From the NCBI GenBank assembly GCA_003695705.1, contig RFHU01000152.1:1-52535 (forward strand): 52,535 nt of DNA, written 5' to 3'. The position numbers were made by a program, and so were the translations under genes. Numbering within the stretch: position 1 is the stretch's first letter; every line of letters starts with the position of its first letter. The notes beneath the pieces are model-generated. The model was not told where the DNA came from. It worked only from the letters and a program-made list of their open reading frames with translations, and did not search any database. Below are positions 8,517 through 18,541 of the stretch, piece by piece. This stretch comes from Planctomycetota bacterium (GTDB lineage Bacteria > Planctomycetota > J058).

Positions 8517-10708
8517 CAGAGCACCTTGATGCCGATCATGGTGAAGTCGTCGCTGCGGGGGCACTTGCCGCGGAAGCGCTGCACGGCCTTCTCGATCTTC
8601 CAGAGCACGTACTCCACCTCGTGGTGGCCGTGCTCCTCCACGACCGCATACAGCCGCTCCGCTCCGAATTGCTCCGCGTCGGCGTTCATGGACTCGGTCA
8701 CTCCGTCGGTGTACTGCAAGAGCAGGTCGCCGGGACGAAGCGCCACCTCGAGCTCCTCCAGCATCTGTTCGAAGAGCGGTCCCTCGTCCATTCCCAGGGC
8801 CATGCCCTTCGAGTCGAGCACCTGCAGCCGAGGACTCCGCTCGGGATTGAAGAGGATCAGGGGGTCGTGCCCGGCACGCGCAAAGCGAAAGCGGCGCGTC
8901 TCGATGTCCAGCAACCCGTAGAAGGCCGTGACGAAGGTTCGCTCGTCGAGGTCGGAGTAGATGTCCCGGTTCGCCAGGCTGAGGGTCTGCGCCGGCGAAG
9001 TCCCCCCGCGCCCGTGCACCTCGAGGAGCTTCTTCGCGAGGCCCATCAGCAAGGCCGCTTCGATCCCGTGCCCAGCGATGTCTCCGATCGCCACCGCGAG
9101 GGATCCCTCCGAGGCCCGGAACAGGTGGTAGAAGTCGCCACCGACCGCTTCGCAGGGCTTGTAGATGCGACCGAATTCGTAGCCCTCCAGCTCGGGCAGC
9201 TCGGGGAGCAGGCGGAGTTGCTTGCTGCGCGCCTCGCGCAGGTGGCTCTCGTGCTGGCGGACCCTTTCGACGCGGCTGCGGACGGCCTCGAGGTCCTCGC
9301 GAATCCGCTGCCACTTCTCCTCGTCGAGGGAGTCGGTGGCCGAGACGACACGGCGCTCGCGCACTCCGGACGCCCTCAAGGCGTCCTGGCGAACCTGCTG
9401 CTCGAGTTCCGCTCGGGTGGCTCGCGGCGGGCGATCGGCCGAGAACTCCTCGCACTCCTCGAACAGGTGCGCGACGACCTGCTCGACGGTCTTCTCGAAC
9501 ACGGCGCTCTCGGGGTCGGCCGAGAGCGCGATCTGCTTCTGGACCTTTCGGCAGTGCGGGCAGAGCCAACTGGCGAAGGAGTCGGTCACTCCGTAGATGG
9601 GATCGCGAGTGAGGAGCCTCCGCACACGGCGACGGCGATCGATCTGCACGTTCGCCGCCTGAATGACCTTGGCCATGGCCGCGCGCGAAGCTACGCGCGC
9701 CTTGGGGCGCCGGTAGTCGTCGCAAGCGCCGAGGTGCTCGAGCACGGCCGCGTAGAACTGCTCCTCTCGCTCGGGGTCCTTGCTCCCGTCGTCCCGGCGC
9801 TCGGGGTACCGCACCAGCGTCGCTTCGCAGCAGTAGGGACAGTACCAGCGCCCGTCCAGGTCGCGCACGCGCCAGAGGGAGTGCCGCGTCACCTTGTGGC
9901 GAATCTTGCTCAGTTGGCGCGCGCGCGCGCTGGCAAGCACCTTTGCCTTCAACTCCTCGACGGGCCGCGGGCGCCCCGCCAAGACGCGGTAGGCCTTGCA
10001 AAGCGCGAGATGGGCGTCAAGGCGCTGGTAGAAGGCGTCGTCGGGGCCGCGACGGGGCAGACGCACGTCCTGTGCCTTCCCACAAAACGGGCACAGCCAG
10101 CGGCGCTCCTGGTCGACGAGCTGGAAGGAACGCTCCTGCTGGAAACGCTCCTTCAGGCGCCGGAGGCGATTCGAACGCAAGCCCCTCGCTCGCCGCTCCT
10201 CGAGCGCAGGCAAATCGTGCAGGCCCTCCTCATCGCGGGCGAAGGGCTCGCAACCGAGCAGGTGCCGGGCGACGTCCTGCGCGAAGGGTTGCTCCTCGGG
10301 AGCCGCGCCCCAAGCCGCTGGGTCGTCCAGCGCGAAGCTCGCGGCGCGCACTCGCTCGGTCTCCAGGCAATAGGGACAGATCCAGCCCCCTTCGTCGTCG
10401 AGAAAGCGAAAGCGCCGGTCCTCCTGGATCCGCCGCACGGTCCGCCCGACGAACACCAGGTAACGGGCCATTTGCCGCAGCTTGTCCATCGGCTGCGGCT
10501 CCACTTCGAAGTAATTCCAGGCGGGGCAGTCGCGAGCGAAGTGAAGGGCGATCTTCTCTTCGATCGGCTCGTCCATGCGCAGGCCGCGGGCGCCAATGCG
10601 CATGCAGTAGGGGCACAGCCACTTGTTGCGCCCCAGAATGACCTTCCAGCGCTCGTCGGATGCAAGCCCTTCGGCGACCTTCTTCTCGATGGAACGTTGA
10701 CTGAGCAT
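8516..10708 (-). CDS. SpoIIE-type protein phosphatase with five CCHC zinc-finger modules
   Basis: The 730-residue protein is predicted to be cytoplasmic. Its first 425 residues hold five spaced copies of one module, each with aromatic-x-C-P-(Y/F/H)-C and then H-x3-4-C: C32/C35/H56/C61, C111/C114/H149/C153, C206/C209/H233/C237, C290/C293/H325/C329 and C383/C386/H414/C419, about 80-95 residues apart. A coiled-coil-like helix (about 460-500) leads into a SpoIIE/RsbU PP2C domain (505-730). The metal-site aspartates are intact: GGDF (D525), GDIAGHG (D543), YTDGV (D668) and SDDFT (720-721). Such domains dephosphorylate serine/threonine, classically on anti-sigma-factor antagonists. No such antagonist or switch kinase is in the window, so the substrate is unknown. 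The fingers presumably sense a ligand, redox or metal state, or bind nucleic acid (inference). It overlaps rsgA upstream by one base (TGATG). Confidence 0.88.
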   Translation of the reverse strand: MLSQRSIEKKVAEGLASDERWKVILGRNKWLCPYCMRIGARGLRMDEPIEEKIALHFARDCPAWNYFEVEPQPMDKLRQMARYLVFVGRTVRRIQEDRRFRFLDDEGGWICPYCLETERVRAASFALDDPAAWGAAPEEQPFAQDVARHLLGCEPFARDEEGLHDLPALEERRARGLRSNRLRRLKERFQQERSFQLVDQERRWLCPFCGKAQDVRLPRRGPDDAFYQRLDAHLALCKAYRVLAGRPRPVEELKAKVLASARARQLSKIRHKVTRHSLWRVRDLDGRWYCPYCCEATLVRYPERRDDGSKDPEREEQFYAAVLEHLGACDDYRRPKARVASRAAMAKVIQAANVQIDRRRRVRRLLTRDPIYGVTDSFASWLCPHCRKVQKQIALSADPESAVFEKTVEQVVAHLFEECEEFSADRPPRATRAELEQQVRQDALRASGVRERRVVSATDSLDEEKWQRIREDLEAVRSRVERVRQHESHLREARSKQLRLLPELPELEGYEFGRIYKPCEAVGGDFYHLFRASEGSLAVAIGDIAGHGIEAALLMGLAKKLLEVHGRGGTSPAQTLSLANRDIYSDLDERTFVTAFYGLLDIETRRFRFARAGHDPLILFNPERSPRLQVLDSKGMALGMDEGPLFEQMLEELEVALRPGDLLLQYTDGVTESMNADAEQFGAERLYAVVEEHGHHEVEYVLWKIEKAVQRFRGKCPRSDDFTMIGIKVL

Positions 10709-11664
10709 CAGCGCCGCCTCGCCGCCTGACGCTCGGCCGCGCGGGCCTCGCTGTCCTCGAGCAACCGCAGGTAGCTCTCGAAGCGTTCGGAGTCGACTTC
10801 GCCCGCTTCGACCGCGGCGCGCACGGCGCAGTCCGGCTCCGCGCGGTGCCGGCAGTCGGCGAAGCGGCACGCACCCCGCAGGGCAGCGATCTCGCGGAAC
10901 CCCGCGGCGACCTCCTCCGGGCCTAGATCCCAGAGCCCGAAGCCGCGCAACCCCGGAGTGTCGACCACGTAGCCGCCCCCGTCGAGGCGCACGAGTTCGG
11001 CTGCCGTCGTGGTGTGCCGCCCGCGCCCGTCCTGTGCGCTCACCTCCCCCGTGCGCAAGCGGAGCCCCGGCTGCACCGCGTTCAGCAGCGTCGACTTGCC
11101 CACCCCCGAGGGCCCGACCACCGCGGAGACCTTGCCGTGAAAGACCTCGCGCAGCTCCTCCAGGCCGGTCCCCTCCCGGGCGCTCACGAGGAGGACTCGG
11201 TAGCCGAGCCCCGCATAGACTCCGGCGTCCTCCTCGATCACCTCCAGATACTCCTCGTCTGCGAGGTCGCGCTTGTTGAACACGACGACCGCAGCCAGGC
11301 CGTCCCGCTCCACGCCCACCAAGACGCGGTCCATGAAGCTCCGCTTGTAGGGTGGGTCGAGGACCGCGACCACGAGCACCACCTGGTCCAGGTTGGCGCA
11401 GAGGACCTGATCGCGCTTGAAGTCCCGCGTGCGGCGCAGGACGGTCCGACGCGGGCAGAGCTCCTCGATCACGCCCCGCCCCGGAGTCCCGTCCTCCCCA
11501 GGAGCCACCCGCTCCTCCAGGAGCACCTCGTCGCCGACGGCGAGACGGACCTTGGAGCGCCGGAAGAGCCTCGCGCGCAGGTCGCAGCGGTAGGCCCCCC
11601 GCGGGGTCTGGACCTCGCTCGAGGTGCCCACGATCTTGGTGACCGTCCCGCGGAGTCGGCTCAC
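10708..11664 (-). CDS. rsgA: ribosome small-subunit biogenesis GTPase RsgA
   Basis: The 318-residue protein has the RsgA order of parts: an N-terminal OB-fold (about 1-75), a circularly permuted GTPase with G4 NKRD (130-133) ahead of G1 GPSGVGKS (184-191) and G3 DTPG (235-238), and a C-terminal zinc knuckle with C266, C271, H273 and C279. RsgA hydrolyses GTP on the 30S subunit during its late maturation. The GTG start (VSRLRG) was chosen because TATACT lies only 7 nt upstream, so a longer start would lie upstream of the transcript. It is first in a leftward run whose next two genes begin at 1-nt overlaps, an unusual partnership for rsgA. Confidence 0.93.
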   Translation of the reverse strand: MSRLRGTVTKIVGTSSEVQTPRGAYRCDLRARLFRRSKVRLAVGDEVLLEERVAPGEDGTPGRGVIEELCPRRTVLRRTRDFKRDQVLCANLDQVVLVVAVLDPPYKRSFMDRVLVGVERDGLAAVVVFNKRDLADEEYLEVIEEDAGVYAGLGYRVLLVSAREGTGLEELREVFHGKVSAVVGPSGVGKSTLLNAVQPGLRLRTGEVSAQDGRGRHTTTAAELVRLDGGGYVVDTPGLRGFGLWDLGPEEVAAGFREIAALRGACRFADCRHRAEPDCAVRAAVEAGEVDSERFESYLRLLEDSEARAAERQAARRR

Positions 11665-11671
11665 GCGCCAA

Positions 11672-11677
11672 AGTATA
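11672..11677 (-). promoter_or_regulatory. -10 box (TATACT) for a leaderless rsgA transcript
   Basis: TATACT on the minus strand is separated from the GTG start at 11664 by 7 nt, so transcription should begin at or next to the start codon. A perfect TTGACA lies on the same strand at 11701-11706, but the 23-nt spacer is longer than normal, so its use is doubtful. Confidence 0.55.
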
Positions 11678-11748
11678 CGAGACGCGCACCAGCCCAGCGT
11701 TGTCAAGGACCCGCGCACCCCGAAGGGAAGGGCACCCGCGAGGGTGGC

Positions 11749-11754
11749 TATACT
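11749..11754 (+). promoter_or_regulatory. -10 box (TATACT) of the soluble kinase gene
   Basis: TATACT ends 16 nt before the GTG at 11771. A GGAG and an overlapping AGGA fall in the short predicted leader. It diverges from the rsgA promoter. Confidence 0.5.
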
Positions 11755-11770
11755 CGCGCCGGAGCCAGGA

Positions 11771-13324
<1,554 letters not shown>

Positions 13325-13343
13325 TCCCGCGCAACGGACTCGT

Positions 13344-15500
13344 TCAGAGCCGTTCGGGGTCGACCAGCCACACCTCCGCGCCGCCGGCCATGCTGCCGAT
13401 GGCGAGGTAGACCCCGTCACTGGAAAGCGAGAGCGAAGAAGGGAGTTCGGGACGATCCAGGTGCCCCCAGAGCTCTTGGCGGCGCTCGAGGTCCCAGCAG
13501 CGAAACTCGTGCCCCACGCCCCGGGTCCCCTTGCCGACGCTGTAGAGCCGCCGACCGTCGGGGGAGAAGGCGAGGCCGCGCACGTGCCCCGTGTGGGCGA
13601 AACGGCGGAACACGTCTCCCTCCTGCGCGTGCGCACGGAGCTCCCCCCGCGGCGTGCCCGCGGCGTCGTAGAGGAGCAGGTGCCCGGCCCCGGTTCCCAC
13701 GGCAAATCCCCCGTCCGCAGCGAAGGCACCCCGCTCGGGTCGAGCCGGCAGGGTCCCGCGAGCGAGGCGGCGCGGCACAGGAACCGCGAGGTCGAAGAGG
13801 GTCCACTCGCCACGTCCCGCGTCGAATTGATCGGCGGGAGGGGTCCCGCTGAGGAGGAGCGCGCGTCGACCGTCCCCCGAGAACGCGATCCGCTGGTCGG
13901 GATAGGACCCGGGCGGCAGTTCGTGGACGCGCGCGCCGGCGACGTCCACCACCAGGACCCGCTCGCGGCGCCTCGAGTCCCGGAGCACCACGCCCGCCCA
14001 CTCCGAGTCGGGCTGGCCCGCGAGCCACGTGGGGACTTCGTCGCTCCGGCTGCGGAGCAAGACCCCGCGCCTCCGCGAGCGCAGGGAGCGGTCCGCCGCC
14101 AGGTAGACGGGACCCTCCGCGCTGAGGACCAGCCGGACGACCTCCTCGGGCCAAGGCTCGGGAGGCTCCGCAGGCGGTGGAAGCGGCCAGCGCCGCGCCT
14201 TCCCGGCCTGGAACGCGAGGAGGGCGCCCGCGCGGAACACCACGAAGGTAGGGGACCGAGCCCGCGGCCCGGACAGCGACGGGATGCGCCAAAGAGGCCT
14301 CTTCGCACCCAGACGGCGGGCTACGCCGAGCACGCGTTCGCGCGCGGCGGGAGGACAGCCCCCGGCGAGCAGGCGCCAAGCCGCGCGCAGCCGGTCGTTG
14401 GGCGACGCATTGCGAGAGAGCAGGGCGAGGAGCCGTGCGGTCTCGGGTGCGCTCGCGGCAGGGCTTGCCGGGCGAGGCCCCGACCGTTCCTCCTTGGAAG
14501 TCGGTGCCGATGCGGCCGCCCCTTCACCGGCCGGACCCGGTCGCGTCTCGGGCGCCGCGCGCTCCGGGCCGGAGGCTCGCAGAACGGCGACGGCGGCGCA
14601 CGTGGCCGCGACGAAGGAGACCACGCCAAGCCCGGCGCGCAGGAAGGAGCGGCGCGGAGCGGCCTCTTCGAGCGCTTTGGGCCGCTCCCCCGAGAGGCAG
14701 GCCTCGAGCTCGGCGGCCATGGCGCCCGCGTCGGGGTACCGCTCCTCGGGGAGCGACCGGAGCGCCTTGAGGCACACCGCCTCCAGGCCCGCGGAGATGC
14801 TGGGGTCGATCTCCCGCGGTCGACGCGGAGTGGCCAGCAGGACCTGCCGCTCGAGCTCCACCAGGGACGGGGCCTCGAACGGAAGAACGTCGGTGAGGGC
14901 AAAGTAGAGGAGAACGCCGAGCGCCCACACGTCGGCCCGCGGAGTCACGCCCTCGCTCCCGACGCGGAATTGCTCGGGGGCCATGTAGCCGGGCGTCCCC
15001 AGCATCCCGCCGGTGAGGGTCAGCCGCTCGAGATCGCCCGCGGCCGCGAGTCCGAAGTCGGTCACCTTCGCGCGTCCCGCGGGGTCGACGAGCACGTTCT
15101 CCGGCTTGAGATCGCGATGCACCACTCCGTGCGCGTGGGCGTAGGCCACCGCGGCGGCCACCTCGCGGAGCACCTCGAGGCGGCGGCGGCGATCGAGGTC
15201 GGGGAAGACGTCGGCCAGGGTGCGCGCGCCCGGGATCAGTTCGTAGGCCAGGTAGGGGACGGCGCCGGCCTGCCCCGCGGTGTGCAGGGCGACGATGCCC
15301 GAGTGCCTCAGCCGCGCGGTCAGCTCTCCCTCGCGGCGGAAGCGTTCGAGCGCCCGCTCGCTGCGCGGCGAGTGGAGGAGTTTGAGCGCCACCTGGCGGC
15401 CGAGCTCGCGATCCTGCGCGGCCAGCACCACGCCCATGCCGCCGCGCCCCAGGACGCCGCGCACCTCGAAACGGCGCTGCACCTCCGGCGGGATGCGCAT
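13344..15500 (-). CDS. transmembrane Ser/Thr kinase with WD40-like C-terminal region
   Basis: The 718-residue protein starts with an intact Hanks-type kinase (residues 11-270): LGRGGMGVV glycine loop, K40, HRDLKPEN (128-135), DFG (148-150) and APEQ. One membrane segment (about 287-308) follows, then an Ala/Pro-rich linker. A C-terminal region (about 420-718) carries WD40-type blades such as LAFSPDGRRLYSVG and LSLSSDGVYLAIGS, probably outside the cytoplasm. The layout resembles planctomycete receptor kinases. The ATG start sits at the beginning of the kinase fold; a weak -10-like TACGGT ends 6 nt upstream (15507-15512), again suggesting a leaderless message. It diverges from an ECF sigma gene that lacks an anti-sigma partner, so the kinase may control that factor (inference). 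Confidence 0.9.
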   Translation of the reverse strand: MRIPPEVQRRFEVRGVLGRGGMGVVLAAQDRELGRQVALKLLHSPRSERALERFRREGELTARLRHSGIVALHTAGQAGAVPYLAYELIPGARTLADVFPDLDRRRRLEVLREVAAAVAYAHAHGVVHRDLKPENVLVDPAGRAKVTDFGLAAAGDLERLTLTGGMLGTPGYMAPEQFRVGSEGVTPRADVWALGVLLYFALTDVLPFEAPSLVELERQVLLATPRRPREIDPSISAGLEAVCLKALRSLPEERYPDAGAMAAELEACLSGERPKALEEAAPRRSFLRAGLGVVSFVAATCAAVAVLRASGPERAAPETRPGPAGEGAAASAPTSKEERSGPRPASPAASAPETARLLALLSRNASPNDRLRAAWRLLAGGCPPAARERVLGVARRLGAKRPLWRIPSLSGPRARSPTFVVFRAGALLAFQAGKARRWPLPPPAEPPEPWPEEVVRLVLSAEGPVYLAADRSLRSRRRGVLLRSRSDEVPTWLAGQPDSEWAGVVLRDSRRRERVLVVDVAGARVHELPPGSYPDQRIAFSGDGRRALLLSGTPPADQFDAGRGEWTLFDLAVPVPRRLARGTLPARPERGAFAADGGFAVGTGAGHLLLYDAAGTPRGELRAHAQEGDVFRRFAHTGHVRGLAFSPDGRRLYSVGKGTRGVGHEFRCWDLERRQELWGHLDRPELPSSLSLSSDGVYLAIGSMAGGAEVWLVDPERL

Positions 15501-15612
15501 GCAGGAACCGTAGAACTTCCCGGCCCTCTCCGCCAGGACCCCTCGGGACTTCCCGGCCCGCGGCTGCGAAGGGGGCGCCCCCCTCCGCTTCCGTCTGTGT
15601 TCCCATGGCGGG

Positions 15613-16212
15613 GTGGAGCACGAGGGCGGGGAGGAAGCGGTCCGCACGCTTGCGCGGCGGGCGCGCGCCGGCGACGCGATGGCCTTCGAGGCCATCGTGC
15701 GTCGCTACCAGCACCGCGTTCACGCGCTGGCCTACCGCCTCCTCTACGACGCGGAACTGGCCCGAGACGTGGCGCAGGAAGTCTTCCTCCGCCTCCACCA
15801 AAACCTGCACCGCTACGATCCCGAGCGTCCCTTCGAGCCCTGGTTCCTCCGCCTGGCCACCAACTACGCGCTCAATGCGCGGCAAAAGGCGCTCCTGCGG
15901 CGCACCGCCAGCCTCGACGCAGGTCGGGAAGACGACGGCCCGCGGCGCGACCCGCCCGACCCAGGGACCGTCCAGGCCACCGAAGCGGCCGCGGCTCGCG
16001 AAGAACGCGAGGCGGTACGCGAGGCCGTGCGGGCCCTACCCGACAAGTACGCCGGCGTCGTGGCCCTCCACTACCTCGAAGGGCTCGGGGTCAAAGACAT
16101 CGCGGCGCGCCTCGACCTCCCTGCCGGCACGGTCAAGATCCGCCTGCACCGGGCGCGCGCCCTCCTGCGCGAACGCCTGGCGCGCTTGCGGCGGCAAGGC
16201 GACACGCGCTGA
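15613..16212 (+). CDS. ECF-type sigma factor
   Basis: The 199-residue protein has region 2 at about 18-100 (ARDVAQEVFLRLHQNL, PFEPWFLRLATNYALNARQK) and region 4 at about 135-190 (YLEGLGVKDIAARLDLPAGT, then VKIRLHRARALLRERL). The start is a GTG. An overlapping ATG 8 nt upstream is in another frame, and a later in-frame ATG would delete part of region 2. No anti-sigma gene follows. The divergent neighbour, 112 bp away, is a transmembrane kinase, so phosphorylation control is plausible but unproven. Confidence 0.87.
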   Translation: MEHEGGEEAVRTLARRARAGDAMAFEAIVRRYQHRVHALAYRLLYDAELARDVAQEVFLRLHQNLHRYDPERPFEPWFLRLATNYALNARQKALLRRTASLDAGREDDGPRRDPPDPGTVQATEAAAAREEREAVREAVRALPDKYAGVVALHYLEGLGVKDIAARLDLPAGTVKIRLHRARALLRERLARLRRQGDTR

Positions 16213-16255
16213 GCGCGCGCCCCGCCCCGAAAGGAGCGCGCTGCGTCCTCAGCGC
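16206..16255. terminator. inverted repeat between convergent sigma and mtnA genes
   Basis: An outer 8-bp repeat (GCGCTGAG / CTCAGCGC) includes both stop codons. An inner 7-bp repeat (AGCGCGC / GCGCGCT, 16212-16218 and 16236-16242) is nested in it. It is a candidate two-way terminator, weaker than the others in the window. Confidence 0.4.
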
Positions 16256-17313
16256 CGGGCGTGCTCGCCCACCACTCCGAGGACCTCGGCTTCTCCGACG
16301 GGCTGAATGACCCCGTGCTCGGTGATGATGGCCGTGACCAGCTCGGCCGGAGTCACGTCGAAGGCCGGGTTCCACACCCCGACGCCCTCCTGGGGGGCGG
16401 TGACCGCCTCGCGGCAGCGGAGGACCTCGCCGGGGTCGCGCTCCTCGATGGGAATGTCCGCCCCGCTGGCGAGGGAGAGGTCGAAGGTGCTCGCGGGAGC
16501 GGCCACGTAGAAGGGAATCCCGTGCCGTCGGGCGAGCACGGCGTGGGTGTAGGTGCCGATCTTGTTGGCGACATCGCCGTTGCGGGCGATCCGGTCGGCC
16601 CCGACCACGACCGCGTCCACCTTGCCTCGCTGCATGGCAAAGCCGCTCATGCCGTCGGTGATGAGCGTCACGGGCACCCCGGCCTCGCGGAGTTCGTAGG
16701 CGGTGAGGCGCGCGCCCTGGAGCAGGGGCCGCGTCTCGCAGGCGAGCACTTCGACCCCGCGCCCCGACTCGTGGGCCGCGTAGATGCATCCCAGCGCGGT
16801 GCCGTAGTCGGCGGTGGCCAGCCCGCCGGCGTTGCAGTGGGTGAGCACCCGGGCCCCTGCCGGGAACAGCGCGGCGCCGTGGCGACCGATGGCGCGGCAG
16901 GTCTCGCGGTCTTCCTCGAAGATGGCCGTGGCCTCGGCGAGCAAGGCCTCGCAGAAGGCGGAGGGATCCGCCGCGCCGCGCTCCGAGTCGACGCGCGCGC
17001 GCATGCGGTCGAGCGCCCAGAACAAGTTGACCGCCGTCGGCCGCGAGGTCGCCAAGTGCTCGGCCGCCGCCAGGGCGGCCGCCGCGGCCGCGTCCACCGA
17101 GTCCCGGGCGCCCTGCGCGCCCAGCACCACCCCGTAGGCAGCCGCGACGCCGATGGCCGGGGCGCCCCGGACGGCCAAGGTCTTGATCGCCTCCCACGTC
17201 TCGTCGACAGTCTGCAAGGTGAGGAGCATCCGCTCCTGCGGCAGCCGCCGCTGGTCGATGAGTTCGAGGCTGCCGGGAACTCCGCCTCGCCAGCGGATGG
17301 TTTCGATGGGCAT
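16249..17313 (-). CDS. mtnA: methylthioribose-1-phosphate isomerase
   Basis: The 354-residue protein converts 5-methylthioribose-1-phosphate to methylthioribulose-1-phosphate in the methionine salvage pathway. The catalytic pair is present at the expected places: C160 in THCNAGGLAT and D240 in VGADRIARNGDVANKIGTY. An N-terminal RGAPAIG motif (49-55) is also present. Length and domain order match MtnA rather than the related eIF2B subunits. The ATG is set by alignment of MPIETIRW and a GGAG upstream. No other salvage genes are adjacent. A candidate -10 (TAGGAT, 17372-17377) would give a leader of about 50 nt carrying a 7-bp stem. Confidence 0.93.
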   Translation of the reverse strand: MPIETIRWRGGVPGSLELIDQRRLPQERMLLTLQTVDETWEAIKTLAVRGAPAIGVAAAYGVVLGAQGARDSVDAAAAAALAAAEHLATSRPTAVNLFWALDRMRARVDSERGAADPSAFCEALLAEATAIFEEDRETCRAIGRHGAALFPAGARVLTHCNAGGLATADYGTALGCIYAAHESGRGVEVLACETRPLLQGARLTAYELREAGVPVTLITDGMSGFAMQRGKVDAVVVGADRIARNGDVANKIGTYTHAVLARRHGIPFYVAAPASTFDLSLASGADIPIEERDPGEVLRCREAVTAPQEGVGVWNPAFDVTPAELVTAIITEHGVIQPVGEAEVLGVVGEHARR

Positions 17314-17338
17314 GGGCGCGTGGCTCCGATCGAGCTGG

Positions 17339-17361
17339 GGTCGCGCGCGGGCAGCGCGACC
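17339..17361 (-). promoter_or_regulatory. hairpin in the predicted mtnA leader
   Basis: A 7-bp perfect stem (GGTCGCG / CGCGACC) with a 9-nt loop lies just inside the predicted 5' end of the mtnA mRNA, below a TAGGAT -10 box at 17372-17377. It is far too short to be a known SAM riboswitch. Its role is unknown. Confidence 0.35.
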
Positions 17362-17430
17362 AGGGCCGGAGATCCTACCCCTCGACAGACCCCCGCGGGG
17401 CTCCGGGCGCAGCCCCGAGCCTCGACGATC

Positions 17431-17444
17431 GCCCGGCGTCGGGC
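17431..17444 (-). terminator. candidate hairpin terminator after the 17496-19546 operon
   Basis: A small perfect hairpin (GCCCG-gcgt-CGGGC) lies about 50 nt downstream of the stop at 17496. A second, 7-bp hairpin (CGGGGCT / AGCCCCG) follows at 17396-17417. Confidence 0.4.
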
Positions 17445-17495
17445 AGAGCGAACGCCGCCGACGACGGACGCCGGCGGGGCGTGCCGAACGAGCCG

Positions 17496-18536
17496 CTAGA
17501 GGAGGGGAGGCGAGAGGGTCGCCAGCTTGCGGCCCTCGAGGTAGACGCGGCCGGCCTGATGGACCAGAGCGAAGAGCTTGGCCGCGTAGATGAGCTCGCT
17601 GCGCTCGATGGCCTCGGCGTCGAGCACGATCTCGAGGACGCCGTCCTGGTCGCGCCGCGCCTCGGGCCGGTAGGTGCGCAAGTCGAAGTTGGGCGCGAGT
17701 TCGCGGGCGCGCTCGAGGAAGCCCTCCTCCACGGTTCCCGGCTCGCTGTCTTCGCTGACCAGGCTGCGGGTCGCGACCGAGAAGGCCACCACCCACTCGT
17801 AGTCCTGCACCCGCGTCCCGGGGCGGTAGGGACGGTTGAGGGCAACCACGTCGGCCCAGCGGACGCCGGCGGGATGCTCCCCTGCCTCGCGGAGCTCCTC
17901 GGGGGGCTCGTCCTCCCAACCGGCCCGGGCCAGCGGACTCTCGAAGTTGAGGTCGTCGAGGCCGAGGCTCTCGCTGAAGGACGGGGCCTGGGGCAGGTAG
18001 CCCGGCCGAGGAGGACCCTCCTCGATGTCCTCGGCGGTGGCTACGTCTTCGAGGCGTCGGGGCAGCAGGTGGAATTCGGGTTGGTTGTAGAACAAGCGTC
18101 CGTAGTAGTTCGCGATGGGGCCTGCGCGCCGCCGGCCCAGGTTGCGCACGATCTCCTGCAGGACGTGCAGGACCGAGGCCGTGTTCTTGAAAATGCGGGT
18201 GTCGGTGGCGACGGCCACCAGGGCCAAGGCCTCGCCAAGGCGCCGGCGCTCCACCACGCTCACCCCGAGCTCGTGGCGATCGAGGACGGCGGCGAGTTCC
18301 TCGGCCCACCCCCGCAACTCGGCGAAGGGGACACCGCCCGTGATCGCCTGCGCGAGGCGACGGCGGATCACGGACCGCTCGATGCGGATGCCGGGCAACC
18401 GCTCGGGGAGCTCGTTCTCGCACAGGTCCGCGAAGCTGCGGTAGCCGGCGGCCGTGGCCAGCGAGACCGCCTCGTCGGCGCGGAGTTCGCCCGCGATGAG
18501 GCGTTCGAGGGCGCTGCGGATGTCGATCTTGCTCAC
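17496..18536 (-). CDS. uncharacterised cytoplasmic protein
   Basis: I do not recognise a family for this 346-residue protein. It has no signal peptide or membrane segment. The N-terminal half (1-145) looks helical and charged. The middle contains a conserved-looking stretch rich in aromatics (YYGRLFYNQPEFHLLP, near 144-159). The C-terminal part has an alternating pattern typical of an alpha/beta domain (DYEWVVAFSVATRSLVSED; FALVHQAGRVYLEGRKLATL). The GTG start lies 5 nt after the stop of the HEAT-repeat membrane protein gene, with a GGAAG site inside that gene's end, so the two form an operon and may act together. Confidence 0.75.
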   Translation of the reverse strand: MSKIDIRSALERLIAGELRADEAVSLATAAGYRSFADLCENELPERLPGIRIERSVIRRRLAQAITGGVPFAELRGWAEELAAVLDRHELGVSVVERRRLGEALALVAVATDTRIFKNTASVLHVLQEIVRNLGRRRAGPIANYYGRLFYNQPEFHLLPRRLEDVATAEDIEEGPPRPGYLPQAPSFSESLGLDDLNFESPLARAGWEDEPPEELREAGEHPAGVRWADVVALNRPYRPGTRVQDYEWVVAFSVATRSLVSEDSEPGTVEEGFLERARELAPNFDLRTYRPEARRDQDGVLEIVLDAEAIERSELIYAAKLFALVHQAGRVYLEGRKLATLSPPLL

Positions 18537-18541
18537 GTGCG

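Noticed and set aside
11701-11706. Perfect TTGACA as the -35 element of rsgA
   Set aside because: The spacer to TATACT is 23 nt, far from 17, so it is kept only as a note and not annotated as part of the promoter.
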